34,765 nt of DNA from JAVXNW01 sp036645575 (GCA_036645575.1 JAVXNW010000014.1:1-34765); one strand, 5' to 3'. Shown: positions 15,446 through 23,086, counted from the first letter of the stretch. A program made the numbers and translations. Notes: a model not told the origin generated them from the sequence alone.

Positions 15446-15475
15446 GGAAATATCTTTTAAGGGGAGGCGATTGCG

Positions 15476-15817
15476 ATGATTACGAGGGCAAGTCAGCAGG
15501 TCAACACGGCGCGCGAGAAGATGCGCGGCGGGAACGGCACGGTGCATTTGAGCGCGCTGGTGAGCGAACTAACGGAGAATGTGCGGCTGTTTTCGCGGCT
15601 CGTGCTCGCGCCGGGCGCGTCGATCGGCTATCATGTGCACGTGGGCGAGACGGAGATGTTCTACTTTGCGCAGGGACGCGGGCTGGTCAGCGACAACGGG
15701 ACGATGGTCGAGGTGCAGGCCGGCGACGCGATGTCCACGCCAAACGGCTGCGGGCACTCCGTCGAGAATACCGGCGACATCCCTTTGATCCTGATCGCCG
15801 CGATCATCCGGGACTAA
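15476..15817 (+). CDS. small cupin-domain protein
   Basis: A 113-residue single-domain cupin. Cupin motif 1 is recognisable as GYHVHVGETEMFYFAQGRG (metal ligands H-x-H-x-E and a following glutamate) and motif 2 as GDAMSTPNGCGHSVENTGD with the ligand histidine. The fold is a small beta barrel that usually binds a divalent metal; activities range from isomerase to dioxygenase to sugar sensor, and the sequence does not say which. ATG 15476 follows GGGGAGG. It is transcribed alone; its 3' end is only 4 bp from the end of the convergent MFS gene, with no terminator in between, so the two transcripts should overlap. Confidence 0.85.
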   Translation: MITRASQQVNTAREKMRGGNGTVHLSALVSELTENVRLFSRLVLAPGASIGYHVHVGETEMFYFAQGRGLVSDNGTMVEVQAGDAMSTPNGCGHSVENTGDIPLILIAAIIRD

Positions 15818-15821
15818 GGAA

Positions 15822-17015
15822 CTAGGCGGGCGTCGCGGCTTTGCGCGCCGTGGGGCGGGCGAGCAGCCTTGAAAAAATGAAGCTGAGGCACGCGGCCAGC
15901 ACAAAGCAGGCGACCTGCATGTAAAACGGCGCGCGCGGCGACACGGTATAGAGGAAGCCCGCGGCGAGCGAGCCCACGATCATGCCCAGCGCCCGCGCGG
16001 AATTGAACAGGCCGCTGAGCAGCCCGAAATCGCCGTCGCTCGCGCGGGTCATCAGCGACTGTTGCAGCGGCTGGTACATGGCGTTGAACAGATAGAACAG
16101 GATGCTGAGCGCAAAAAAGCCAACGAGCGTGGACATAAAGGTCGAGACGAGCAGCGACAGCGCGCACAGCAAAAAGACCGGCGGCAGCACCTTGTCCACG
16201 GCGAAGCGGTTGATCAGCACGCGGTTGACGCCCAGCGTCGCCACGAAGCCCAGAATGCCGGTCACCGCCTTGATGATGCCGTTGTAGGAGGAATTGAGGC
16301 CCAATTCGCGCTTGATGAAGTAGTTGAAGGCGTTGTCGTACCCGTAAGTGCTCAGCGTCGCAAACGTCACGCACAGCAGAAACACCGCCAGCACCGGCGT
16401 CATGCCTCGAAGCGCCTGCCGGAACCCGGAAAGCGACGAAAAGTTTGTGGATGACGCGGCGGGCGTGTGCGCTTGGCGGGTCTCGGGCAGCAGCCAAAGC
16501 GCGGAAAGGGTCATCAGACCCAGCGTGATGAACTGCGCGAAAAAGGCGTGGGAGACCGACAGGACGCCCAACATGCCGCCCAGAAAATAGCCGCCCGAGG
16601 CGGCGATGCAGTTGACCGCCGCAAACGCCGACATGCGCGCGGCGCGGTTATCCTCGTCCGTAAGGTCGATGGCGCAGGCGGTCAGCGCGACCAAGCCGCC
16701 GCTTGAGCCGATGCCGCCCAGAAAGCGCATCACCAGCACAAACGCCTCGCTGCGACCCAGAAAAAAGCCGATCTGCGCCAGCGTGTACAGCGTCATGCCA
16801 AGGCAAAATGTGGGCCTGCGCCCGTGCCGATCGGCAAAGCGCCCCCACAGCGGGCTCATGATGAGCATCCCCAGCGCCATCATCGCAAACAGCACGCCGA
16901 ACATGTAGTCGGCATAGCCCATCTGCGTGAGTAGCGTGGGCGTGACCGGGTGTACGATGTTGGGAAACAGGTTGTTCATGGCGGAAAAGGCCAGAACCCA
17001 GCCAAATTGACTCAT
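15822..17015 (-). CDS. MFS drug/metabolite exporter
   Basis: A 397-residue major facilitator with about 12 hydrophobic segments. The conserved loop 2-3 motif A is GRFADRHGRRPTF. The first half also has the exporter-like Gly/Ser-rich helices (FLGGIGSSGGLVALTA). It should be a proton-driven exporter of the DHA1/TetA type; the substrate is unknown. The start (GGAAG 7 nt upstream) overlaps the queH stop by 4 nt (ATGA), so it is translationally coupled to queH and probably shares its promoter. No link between queuosine metabolism and this exporter is obvious. Confidence 0.88.
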   Translation of the reverse strand: MSQFGWVLAFSAMNNLFPNIVHPVTPTLLTQMGYADYMFGVLFAMMALGMLIMSPLWGRFADRHGRRPTFCLGMTLYTLAQIGFFLGRSEAFVLVMRFLGGIGSSGGLVALTACAIDLTDEDNRAARMSAFAAVNCIAASGGYFLGGMLGVLSVSHAFFAQFITLGLMTLSALWLLPETRQAHTPAASSTNFSSLSGFRQALRGMTPVLAVFLLCVTFATLSTYGYDNAFNYFIKRELGLNSSYNGIIKAVTGILGFVATLGVNRVLINRFAVDKVLPPVFLLCALSLLVSTFMSTLVGFFALSILFYLFNAMYQPLQQSLMTRASDGDFGLLSGLFNSARALGMIVGSLAAGFLYTVSPRAPFYMQVACFVLAACLSFIFSRLLARPTARKAATPA

Positions 17016-17560
17016 GTGCGCACTTCCTTTTTGGGCTTTTTCTGATAGCGTTCCTCTTCGCTAAACAGGCAGCCGCAGTATTTTTGCATGTACAATTCAA
17101 GCGCGCGGGCCTTGTCCTGCCCCTCGCGGAAGCGCGGGCGGAAGTCGCGGTACAAAAATTCCACGCCGTAGCGCGCCGCCATTTTTTCGCCCGTCTCGCG
17201 CAGCAGCGCGTGGTTCTGGTAGGGGCTTATGAGTAGCGTGGTTGAAAAACTGTCAAAACCGTTTTCGCGCGCGTACTTTGCGGTCTGTTCAAGGCGCGTT
17301 TGATAGCAATAGCCGCAGCGGTCGTCAAAGGCCGGAATGCCCGAGAGAAACGCGCGCAGGCCGTAATCGCCCCAGGCAATCAGCGGAAGAGAAATGGACT
17401 GCGCATAGCCGACCAGCGCGTTTTTGCGCGCCCGGTATTCGGTCGTCGGGTGGATGTTGGGGTTAAACCAAAATCCAGTTACCTCAATGCCTTCCGCGCG
17501 AAGCGTGTCGATCGCGCAGATCGAGCAGGGCGCGCAGCAGATGTGCAAAAGTGTCGTCAT
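17012..17560 (-). CDS. queH: epoxyqueuosine reductase QueH
   Basis: A 182-residue protein of the former DUF208 family, the non-orthologous replacement of QueG. It catalyses the last step of queuosine formation in tRNA anticodons, reducing epoxyqueuosine with an iron-sulfur cluster. Cysteine motifs are HICCAPCSIC (C8, C9, C12, C15), DDRCGYCYQTR and KYCGC near the C-terminus. Standard features such as GFWFNPNIHP (residues 30-39) are present. ATG 17560 has GAAGGAG upstream. It is followed by the overlapping MFS gene. The other queuosine genes (queCDE, queA, tgt) are not in the window. Confidence 0.95.
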   Translation of the reverse strand: MTTLLHICCAPCSICAIDTLRAEGIEVTGFWFNPNIHPTTEYRARKNALVGYAQSISLPLIAWGDYGLRAFLSGIPAFDDRCGYCYQTRLEQTAKYARENGFDSFSTTLLISPYQNHALLRETGEKMAARYGVEFLYRDFRPRFREGQDKARALELYMQKYCGCLFSEEERYQKKPKKEVRT

Positions 17561-17608
17561 GAAAAGCGCTCCTTCAAACCGTGGCTGGTGCGCGGAATTT
17601 TTGCTTTC

Positions 17609-17637
17609 ATTATAACAGAGCGGCGGCCGAGAAGCAA
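17609..17637 (-). promoter_or_regulatory. sigma-A promoter of queH-MFS
   Basis: TTGCTT (17637-17632), 17 bp, TATAAT (17614-17609), about 45 nt before the queH start. Confidence 0.85.
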
Positions 17638-17655
17638 CCCGAAGATTGTTGCGGG

Positions 17656-17684
17656 TTGACGAAATGCGCGCGAAGGGCTATAAT
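17656..17684 (+). promoter_or_regulatory. sigma-A promoter of the B12-riboswitch operon
   Basis: TTGACG (17656-17661), 17 bp, TATAAT (17679-17684). It is back to back with the queH promoter. The first gene is 570 bp away, and the leader holds a hairpin element, a fold-back element and the cobalamin riboswitch. Confidence 0.85.
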
Positions 17685-17696
17685 GTGCAGGATGGC

Positions 17697-17813
17697 GAAA
17701 GCGCGTTTTTACGAAGCACTGCACCGCACATTGTGCCACTTTTCGCGCGATGGTACAAGGTGTGGCGCAGGGGTTTCTCAAAATGAGTGTTTGGCATCGG
17801 GATCATACAATCG
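17697..17813. repeat. diverged hairpin element (copy B)
   Basis: It aligns end to end with the palindromic element at 9582-9698. Shared blocks include the TTTTTAC stretch, CATTGTNC, GGTACAA, CAAAATG, TTTGGCATC and ATCAT..AATCG. The inner arms (CGCACATTGTGCC with GGTACAAGGTGTGGCG) still pair in part; the outer arms have decayed. It begins at about the transcription start of the B12 operon. Confidence 0.6.
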
Positions 17814-17824
17814 CGAAATAACTA

Positions 17825-17985
17825 AGGAACCGCTGAATAAATCCCGCACGCGCTGACGGCTGAATTTCCGCCATCTCCGCCCTGCAAATTCCTCGACGTA
17901 GCGCTGCTACGCCTTCGGCTTTTGCAAGGCGAATCTGGCGAAAATTCAGCTCGCCATCACGCACGTTCTTTAATCAGCGGTTCCC
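17825..17985 (+). mobile_element. 161-bp fold-back MITE-like element, copy 1
   Basis: Ends are AGGAACCGCTGA...TCAGCGGTTCCC, an imperfect terminal inverted repeat. The whole element pairs with itself: GCTGAATTT near the left matches AAATTCAGC near the right, TGCAAA matches TTTGCA, and CGTAGC-GCT-GCTACG forms the tip. TA flanks both ends (17823-17824, 17986-17987). It encodes no protein. It sits 9 bp before the cobalamin aptamer, in the same orientation as the other three copies. Confidence 0.9.
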
Positions 17986-17994
17986 TAAACAATA

Positions 17995-18129
17995 GATGGT
18001 TTAACAAGCAGGGGAATCGGGTGAAAATCCCGAGCGATCCGGTCACTGTGACCGCAGGGCGCGTTTGCTTTCCACAGGGGAATGGGGCAAGGCCGCCGTG
18101 CGCAAGTCAGGGAACCTGCCAAACCAATC
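17995..18129 (+). promoter_or_regulatory. cobalamin riboswitch aptamer
   Basis: The conserved B12-box elements are visible: GGGAATCGGGTGAAAATCCC, then GGTCACTGTGACC (18041-18053 region), then AAGTCAGGGAACCTGCC (18104-18120). P1 is closed by GATGGTTT (17995-18002) with AAACCAATC (18121-18129). In this class adenosylcobalamin or methylcobalamin binding turns downstream expression off. It controls the cbiL-cbiET-btuFCD operon. Confidence 0.93.
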
Positions 18130-18194
18130 TGGGCGGTACTTCCGTAGAAAGTAAGCAGCCTTGACAGACGCTCTTTGCGAGCGGCCTGTTTGTG

Positions 18195-18226
18195 CGCGCC
18201 TTTCTCGAGCGGAGGGCGCGTTTTTT
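18195..18226 (+). terminator. riboswitch-controlled terminator
   Basis: CGCGCC (18195-18200) pairs with GGCGCG (18215-18220), followed by six T. It lies 66 nt after the aptamer and 28 nt before cbiL, where an expression-platform terminator is expected. Confidence 0.8.
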
Positions 18227-18253
18227 CGTTGATTTGACGGAGGGCGAGGCAGG

Positions 18254-18943
18254 ATGATGGCAGAGGGACAGGCGGGGCAAGTGGCGTTTGTCGGCGTGGG
18301 GCCGGGCGATCCGGAACTCATGACGATCAAGGCGGTTAGCGCGATCCGAAACGCGGACGTGCTGGCGCTGGCGGACAGCGGAACGCATAGCGTGGTCATG
18401 CGGATTCTGGGCGATTTGGCCGAGGGAAAGCAGCTGTTGCGGCTCAAGATCCCGATGACGGGCGACCGCGCGCAATGGACGCGCGCGCATGCGCGGGCGG
18501 CGGAATTGGTGGAGGAATGCCTCTTGGCAGGGAAGCGCGTCGCCTACCCGGTGCTGGGCGACCCCTCGCTATACGCGTCGAGCGGGTACCTGCTCGCGCG
18601 GCTCAAGGATCATTTTGCGTGCGAGGTGATCCCCGGCGTGCCCGCCATGTGCGCGGCCGCGGCTGCGGCGCAGGTGCCGCTTTGCGAGGGACGGGAGCGG
18701 CTGACCGTGCTGCCCGGCTTTTCGCAGGGGGAGCCTCTTCCGGCGGGCAACGCGCTCGTGATGAAGGCGGGCGGCGCGCTCGGGGCGATCGCCGGCGCGG
18801 CGCTGGGGCGAAAGGCGTATGTGGTCAGAAATTTGGGGATGCCGGATGCGCAGGTCGGCACGCTTCAGGACGAATTTGCGCCCAGCTATTTTACGACAGT
18901 GCTTGTGAAGGCGGAAGGGGAGACGGCGCATGAAGCCGATTGA
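18254..18943 (+). CDS. cbiL: precorrin-2/cobalt-factor-2 C20-methyltransferase
   Basis: A 229-residue SAM-dependent tetrapyrrole methylase (CbiL/CobI). The N-terminal motif FVGVGPGDPELMTIKAV, the central YPVLGDPSLYASSGYL and VIPGVPAMCAAAA are diagnostic. It adds the C20 methyl group to the corrin precursor. GGAGGG (18239-18244) is 9 nt from ATG 18254; the next codon is also ATG. It is the first gene behind the cobalamin riboswitch, and its end overlaps cbiET by 14 nt. Anaerobic (CbiL) versus aerobic (CobI) use cannot be told from the sequence alone; a clostridial host favours the anaerobic route. The remaining cob/cbi genes are not in this window. Confidence 0.9.
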   Translation: MMAEGQAGQVAFVGVGPGDPELMTIKAVSAIRNADVLALADSGTHSVVMRILGDLAEGKQLLRLKIPMTGDRAQWTRAHARAAELVEECLLAGKRVAYPVLGDPSLYASSGYLLARLKDHFACEVIPGVPAMCAAAAAAQVPLCEGRERLTVLPGFSQGEPLPAGNALVMKAGGALGAIAGAALGRKAYVVRNLGMPDAQVGTLQDEFAPSYFTTVLVKAEGETAHEAD

Positions 18944-20084
18944 CGTGGTGGGCGTGGGGCCGGGCGCGCCCGAGCAGGTGACGCAGGCGGCGCGCGAGGT
19001 GATCGAAAGGGCGGATCAGGTCTATGCCGCTAAGCGCCATGCGCATCTGGCCGGCGGCGCGGTGCGGCCGCTTGGCGAGGTGCAGGCGGGCGGAACGGTG
19101 CTGGTATCGGGCGATCCGGGTCTGTACAGCATGTTGGGGCTGCTCAAGGCGCAATTTGGCGCGGAAAATCTGCGGGTGACGCCCGGGATCAGCGCGCTGC
19201 AGATGTTCTGCGCGGCGCTGTGCGAAAGCTGGCAGGACGCGTGCCTATTGAGCGTGCATGGGCGCGACCTGCCGATGTCGGGCGTCGCCTATTCGGTCAG
19301 AACCAACGCAAGCACCATCCTGTTTTGCGGCCCCAAGCACACGCCCAATGTCCTTGCGGACGCGCTCATGGGCGCGGGCCTTGCGCAGGTGGAGATGGCG
19401 GTCGGCGAGCGGCTCTCCTATCCCCAAGCGCGCATCACGCGCGGGACGCCGTGCGAGATCCTGCGCGGGCAGTATGACCCCCTGTGCATGGTTAGGGTGC
19501 GCAACCCCGCGCCCGAGCGCGGGCTTCCGGCGATTGGGCTTGCGGACGACCAGCTGATTCGAGGCAAGGCGCCGATGACCAAGCGCGAAATCCGCATGCT
19601 GGTCGTCGCGTCGCTCAGCCTGACGCCCGACGCAATCGTCTGGGACATCGGCGCGGGCACCGGCAGCGTGTCAGTGGAATGCGCGCGGCAATGCCCGTGG
19701 GGGCAGGTCTACGCGGTCGAGCGGGATGCGCAGGCGCTTGCGCTGCTCGAAGAAAACAAGGCGAAGTTTTGCGTGAGCAATTTGTGCATCGTGCCCGGCA
19801 GCGCGCCGGAGGCGCTGGACAATCTGCCCGCCCCCAGCCATGTGTTCTTGGGCGGAAGCGGCGGGCATTTGCCGCAGATATTGGGCGCGCTCGAGGCGCT
19901 TAGCCAGCCGTTTCGCCTGGTCGCGACGGCGGTCTCGCTTGACAGCGCGCAGACAATGCTCAACTGGGCGGAATTTGACGCGGTGCAGGTGGGCGTGAGT
20001 CGACTGGAAGACGTGGGGCATGTGCGCCTGTTTCGGGCGCAAAACCCGGTGTTTGTGCTGTCAACGGACAGAAAAGCGAAATGA
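18930..20084 (+). CDS. cbiET: fused precorrin-6Y/7 methyltransferase CbiE-CbiT (CobL-type)
   Basis: A 384-residue fusion. The N-terminal CbiE half (about 1-195) is a tetrapyrrole methylase: VVGVGPGAPEQVTQAA, VLVSGDPGLYSMLGLL, VTPGISALQMFCA. The C-terminal CbiT half (about 205-384) is a class I methyltransferase with SAM motif VWDIGAGTGSVSVECA (near 236-251) and an acidic residue in VYAVERDA. Together they methylate C5 and C15 and decarboxylate the ring C acetate side chain. The MTKREIRMLVVASLSL segment marks the CbiT start. It overlaps cbiL by 14 nt, implying translational coupling. The pairing with cbiL alone in one operon is unusual because the intermediate steps must be encoded elsewhere. 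Confidence 0.92.
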   Translation: MKPIDVVGVGPGAPEQVTQAAREVIERADQVYAAKRHAHLAGGAVRPLGEVQAGGTVLVSGDPGLYSMLGLLKAQFGAENLRVTPGISALQMFCAALCESWQDACLLSVHGRDLPMSGVAYSVRTNASTILFCGPKHTPNVLADALMGAGLAQVEMAVGERLSYPQARITRGTPCEILRGQYDPLCMVRVRNPAPERGLPAIGLADDQLIRGKAPMTKREIRMLVVASLSLTPDAIVWDIGAGTGSVSVECARQCPWGQVYAVERDAQALALLEENKAKFCVSNLCIVPGSAPEALDNLPAPSHVFLGGSGGHLPQILGALEALSQPFRLVATAVSLDSAQTMLNWAEFDAVQVGVSRLEDVGHVRLFRAQNPVFVLSTDRKAK

Positions 20085-20120
20085 AAGACCCCAAATACGT
20101 GAAATGAGGGACATGATCGG

Positions 20121-21074
20121 ATGAAAAAATTTCTTTTGATGCTGCTTGTGATGGCGCTGTGCGTCGCGCAGGGCGCGGGGCTGGCGCAGGGCGAGGTGGT
20201 GCCGGCGCAGGGTGGCGCGGTCGGCGGCGCGCGCTTTACCGATGCGCTGGGAAACGACGTGGTGCTCAGTGGGACCCCCAAGCGCGTCGTCGCGCTGCTG
20301 GGCTCGTTTGCCGAGGCCTATACGCTTGCGGGCGGAACGCTGGTGGGCACGACCGAGGACGCGGTGAGCGAGCGCGCGCTGCCGCTTGGCGAAGGCGTGC
20401 AGATCATCGGAAAGACGCAGAGCCCCAACCTCGAACTGATCTTGGCGCTGGAGCCGGATTTTGTGATCCTGTCTGCCGAGACCAAGGAGCACCGGGGCAT
20501 CGGCGACAAGCTTGCGCAGATGGGCGTTGCGTGCGCGTATTTTTCGGTCACGCGCTGGGCGGACTACCTGGACATGTGCGATAAGCTGTGCCGTGTGACC
20601 GGCAGGCCTGACCTGTACGAGGCGCAGGTCGCGCAGGTGAAAAAGCCCATTGAGGAGATCCTTGCGCGCGCGAAGGCGAACCCGAATTACGGAAAGAAGA
20701 CCGCGCTGCTCTTGCGCGCGTTTTCAACCGGCGTCAAGGTCAAGGGGTCGGACAACTTGACCGGCGCGATGCTTGCGGACATGGGGCTTGTCAATATCGC
20801 GGACAGCGAGCAGACGCTCATGGAAAACCTGACGATGGAGGAGATCATCCAGCAGGACCCCGACTACATCTTTGTGGCCACGATGGGGGCGAGCGAGGAA
20901 AAGGCGATGAAGGCGCTGGCCGAAAACCTGACAAACAACCCCGCGTGGGCAGGTCTTCGCGCGGTCAAGGAGGGGCGGTTCGTCGTGCTGGACAAGCACC
21001 TGTTCCACTATAAACCCAACGCGCGCTGGGCGCAATCCTACGTGTTCCTAGAGGATCTTTTGTATGGCGAATAG
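20121..21074 (+). CDS. btuF: corrinoid ABC transporter substrate-binding protein (BtuF-like)
   Basis: A 317-residue class III periplasmic-binding-type protein. RFTDALGNDVVLSGTPKRVV is the usual N-terminal strand, LELILALEPDFVIL precedes the hinge, and the long interdomain helix lies near the middle. It should capture corrinoids outside the membrane and hand them to the FecCD-type permease encoded next; the riboswitch supports B12 over siderophores. It has an export signal (MKKFLLMLLVMALCVAQGAG), but the only signal cysteine (C14, context VMALC) is not in a proper lipobox. Gram-positive members are usually lipoproteins, so its anchoring is puzzling. It overlaps btuC by 11 nt. Confidence 0.85.
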   Translation: MKKFLLMLLVMALCVAQGAGLAQGEVVPAQGGAVGGARFTDALGNDVVLSGTPKRVVALLGSFAEAYTLAGGTLVGTTEDAVSERALPLGEGVQIIGKTQSPNLELILALEPDFVILSAETKEHRGIGDKLAQMGVACAYFSVTRWADYLDMCDKLCRVTGRPDLYEAQVAQVKKPIEEILARAKANPNYGKKTALLLRAFSTGVKVKGSDNLTGAMLADMGLVNIADSEQTLMENLTMEEIIQQDPDYIFVATMGASEEKAMKALAENLTNNPAWAGLRAVKEGRFVVLDKHLFHYKPNARWAQSYVFLEDLLYGE

Positions 21075-22065
21075 GCCGCGCAGGCTGCTTGTCGGCGCGC
21101 TGGGGCTGCTGGTGGCGTTGATGGCGGTCAACCTGTGCGCGGGCGTGAGCTCCGTATCGCCCGCGCAGATGCTCTCGGCGCTGACGGCGGGCGACGTGAA
21201 GGACAAGGCGTATCGTATTTTCCTGTACGTGCGCCTGCCGCGCGCGCTGGCGGCGGTGATGGCGGGCGCGGCGCTGGCGGCGTCGGGGCACCTACTTCAG
21301 TCGGTTTTAAGAAATCCGCTGGCTTCTCCCAGCATCATCGGCGTCAACGCGGGCGCGGGGCTGTTTGCGCTGGTCGTGATGGCGTTTTTTCCGGCGCTGG
21401 TGGGCCTTGTGCCGGTCGCGGCGTTTCTGGGCGCGTGCGTCGCGGCGTTTGCGGTGTACTTTCTGGCGACGCTGACCGGCGCGTCGAAGACCACGTTGGT
21501 GCTGTCGGGCGTCGCGGTGTCCAGTTTGCTGGGCGCGGTGATGGACGCAATCGTCACCTTGGTTCCCGATGCGGCGGTCAGTCGCTCCGCGTTTTCAATC
21601 GGCGGCTTTGCCGGGGTCAGCCTTCAAAGTCTGGCCTTTTCGGCGCCGTTTTTGCTGGTTGGCACGCTGATTGCGGCGCTGTTTCGCCGCGAACTGTCCA
21701 TCCTCGCGCTGGGCGACGAGGTGGCGCAGGGTCTAGGCGTCCGGGTGACCTGCTACCGCACCGTCTTTTTGCTCGCGGCGGCGATGCTGGCGGGGTGCGC
21801 GGTCAGCTTTGCGGGGCTCATCGGCTTTGTCGGGCTGATTACGCCGCACGCGGCGCGCATGTTGCTCAAGGAGGACGAGCGGCTGAGGCTTCCGATCGCG
21901 ATGACGCTGGGCGCGGATCTGTGCCTCGGGTGCGACTTTGCCGCGCGGACGCTGTTTGCGCCGTATGAGATGCCGGTGGGCGTGCTGCTCGCGTTTCTGG
22001 GCGCTCCGTTTTTTATCTTCCTATTATATCGGCAAAAAAGGAGCAATCGCCATGATGCGGCTTGA
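21064..22065 (+). CDS. btuC: corrinoid ABC transporter permease (FecCD/BtuC family)
   Basis: A 333-residue FecCD-family permease with about ten membrane helices. Family landmarks are VRLPRALAAVMAGAALAASG, QSVLRNPLASPSIIGVNAGA, and the cytoplasmic coupling region AGLIGFVGLITPHAARML. Two copies form the channel through which the substrate released by BtuF enters, powered by the ATPase encoded downstream. It overlaps both neighbours (11 nt with btuF, 14 nt with btuD), so the three are translated as a unit. Riboswitch control indicates corrinoid as the substrate. Confidence 0.92.
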   Translation: MANRPRRLLVGALGLLVALMAVNLCAGVSSVSPAQMLSALTAGDVKDKAYRIFLYVRLPRALAAVMAGAALAASGHLLQSVLRNPLASPSIIGVNAGAGLFALVVMAFFPALVGLVPVAAFLGACVAAFAVYFLATLTGASKTTLVLSGVAVSSLLGAVMDAIVTLVPDAAVSRSAFSIGGFAGVSLQSLAFSAPFLLVGTLIAALFRRELSILALGDEVAQGLGVRVTCYRTVFLLAAAMLAGCAVSFAGLIGFVGLITPHAARMLLKEDERLRLPIAMTLGADLCLGCDFAARTLFAPYEMPVGVLLAFLGAPFFIFLLYRQKRSNRHDAA

Positions 22066-22828
22066 GCATATCACGGCCGGTTACGAGGGCGTGGCCAAGG
22101 TGTTTGACGTGAGCGCGCGCTTTGAAAAAGGGGCGCTTACGGTGCTTGTCGGGCCGAACGGATGCGGAAAATCCACGCTCGTCAAGGCCGCCGCGGGGCT
22201 GCTTCGCCCGATGGCCGGGCAGGTGTTTCTGAAGGGCGAGCTGCTTAAGCGGCCGTCGCCGAAGCTGCTTGCGCGGGAAGTGTCGTTCATGCCGCAGGGG
22301 CGAAGCGCGCCGGGCATTACGGTCGGGCAACTGGCGGCGCACGGGCGCTACCCGCACTTGGGACTTGGGCGCACGCTCACCAAGGGAGACATGGCGCAGG
22401 TCGAGGCGGCGCTTGTCAAGACCCATACGCTTGAGTTGGCGAACCGGCCGGTCAATCAACTGTCGGGCGGCGAAAGGCAGCGCGCCTACCTCGCCATGCT
22501 GCTCGCGCAGGACACGGGCCTCATCTTTCTGGATGAACCGACCACATTCCTTGACATGAAGAGCCAGTTTGAGCTGATGGACCTGTGCCTTTCGCTTAAG
22601 GCGGCGGGCAAGACATTGGTGCTGGTGCTGCACGACTTGCAGCTGGCGCTTCACTACGCCGACCAGCTGATCGTGCTCGAGCGCGGGCGCGCAATCTGCC
22701 ACGGAACGCCCAAGGCGGTCTTTGACGCGGGGCATTTGCAGGCGGTATTTGGCATAGACATTCGCGAGGTGGAGCGCGGGCAGTACCTGTTCACGAGGGA
22801 ACCGCTGAATAAATCCCGCACGCGCTAG
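22052..22828 (+). CDS. btuD: corrinoid ABC transporter ATPase (BtuD/FecE-like), C-terminus supplied by a repeat element
   Basis: A 258-residue ABC ATPase. Walker A is GPNGCGKST, the signature is LSGGERQRAYLAMLL, Walker B is LIFLDEPTTFLD, followed by the switch histidine in LVLHDLQLA. It energises the BtuC channel. ATG 22052 follows AAGGAG with 8-nt spacing. The last ten residues (REPLNKSRTR, 249-258) and the stop codon are read from a 161-bp fold-back element whose left end is at 22797. The original C-terminus has therefore been replaced; the ATPase core is complete, so it is likely still active. Confidence 0.92.
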   Translation: MMRLEHITAGYEGVAKVFDVSARFEKGALTVLVGPNGCGKSTLVKAAAGLLRPMAGQVFLKGELLKRPSPKLLAREVSFMPQGRSAPGITVGQLAAHGRYPHLGLGRTLTKGDMAQVEAALVKTHTLELANRPVNQLSGGERQRAYLAMLLAQDTGLIFLDEPTTFLDMKSQFELMDLCLSLKAAGKTLVLVLHDLQLALHYADQLIVLERGRAICHGTPKAVFDAGHLQAVFGIDIREVERGQYLFTREPLNKSRTR

Positions 22829-22957
22829 CGGCTGCATTTCCGTCATCTCCGTCCTGCAAATTCCTCGACGTAGTGCCGCTACGCCTTCGGCCTTTGCAAG
22901 ACGAATCTGGCGAAAATTCACCTCGCTATCACGCACGTTCTTTAATCAGCGGTACCC
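22797..22957 (+). mobile_element. 161-bp fold-back MITE-like element, copy 2
   Basis: Same length and orientation as copies 1 and 4, with ends GGGAACCGCTGA...TCAGCGGTACCC. In one stem the pair CGCC/GGCG of copy 1 is CGTC/GACG here, a compensatory change that keeps pairing. The left flank is GA, not TA; the right flank is TA. It overlaps the last ten codons of btuD. Confidence 0.9.
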
Positions 22958-23005
22958 TAGAAAACCCGTGCGGACAAACCCGTGAAGGCGAGCGATTTAG
23001 ATCCA

Positions 23006-23055
23006 AAAACAATCCAAAGTCTGTTGCCAAGTGCGAACAGACTTTGGATTGTTTT
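23006..23055. terminator. bidirectional terminator, B12 operon / 2-hydroxyacid dehydrogenase
   Basis: A 20-bp perfect stem (AAAACAATCCAAAGTCTGTT, 23006-23025) with complement at 23036-23055 and a 10-nt loop; A-run and T-run on opposite ends serve both convergent units. Confidence 0.92.
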
Positions 23056-23086
23056 AAGTGAAGGTCGGTCGAGTCGCGCGGTGGGA

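Noticed and set aside
15817..15822. Terminator between the convergent cupin and MFS genes
   Set aside because: The genes are only 4 bp apart and no stem with a T-run spans the junction.
17581..17856. Short plus-strand frame ahead of the B12 riboswitch
   Set aside because: It runs through promoter, hairpin element and fold-back element; its end is read from the element. No family resemblance.
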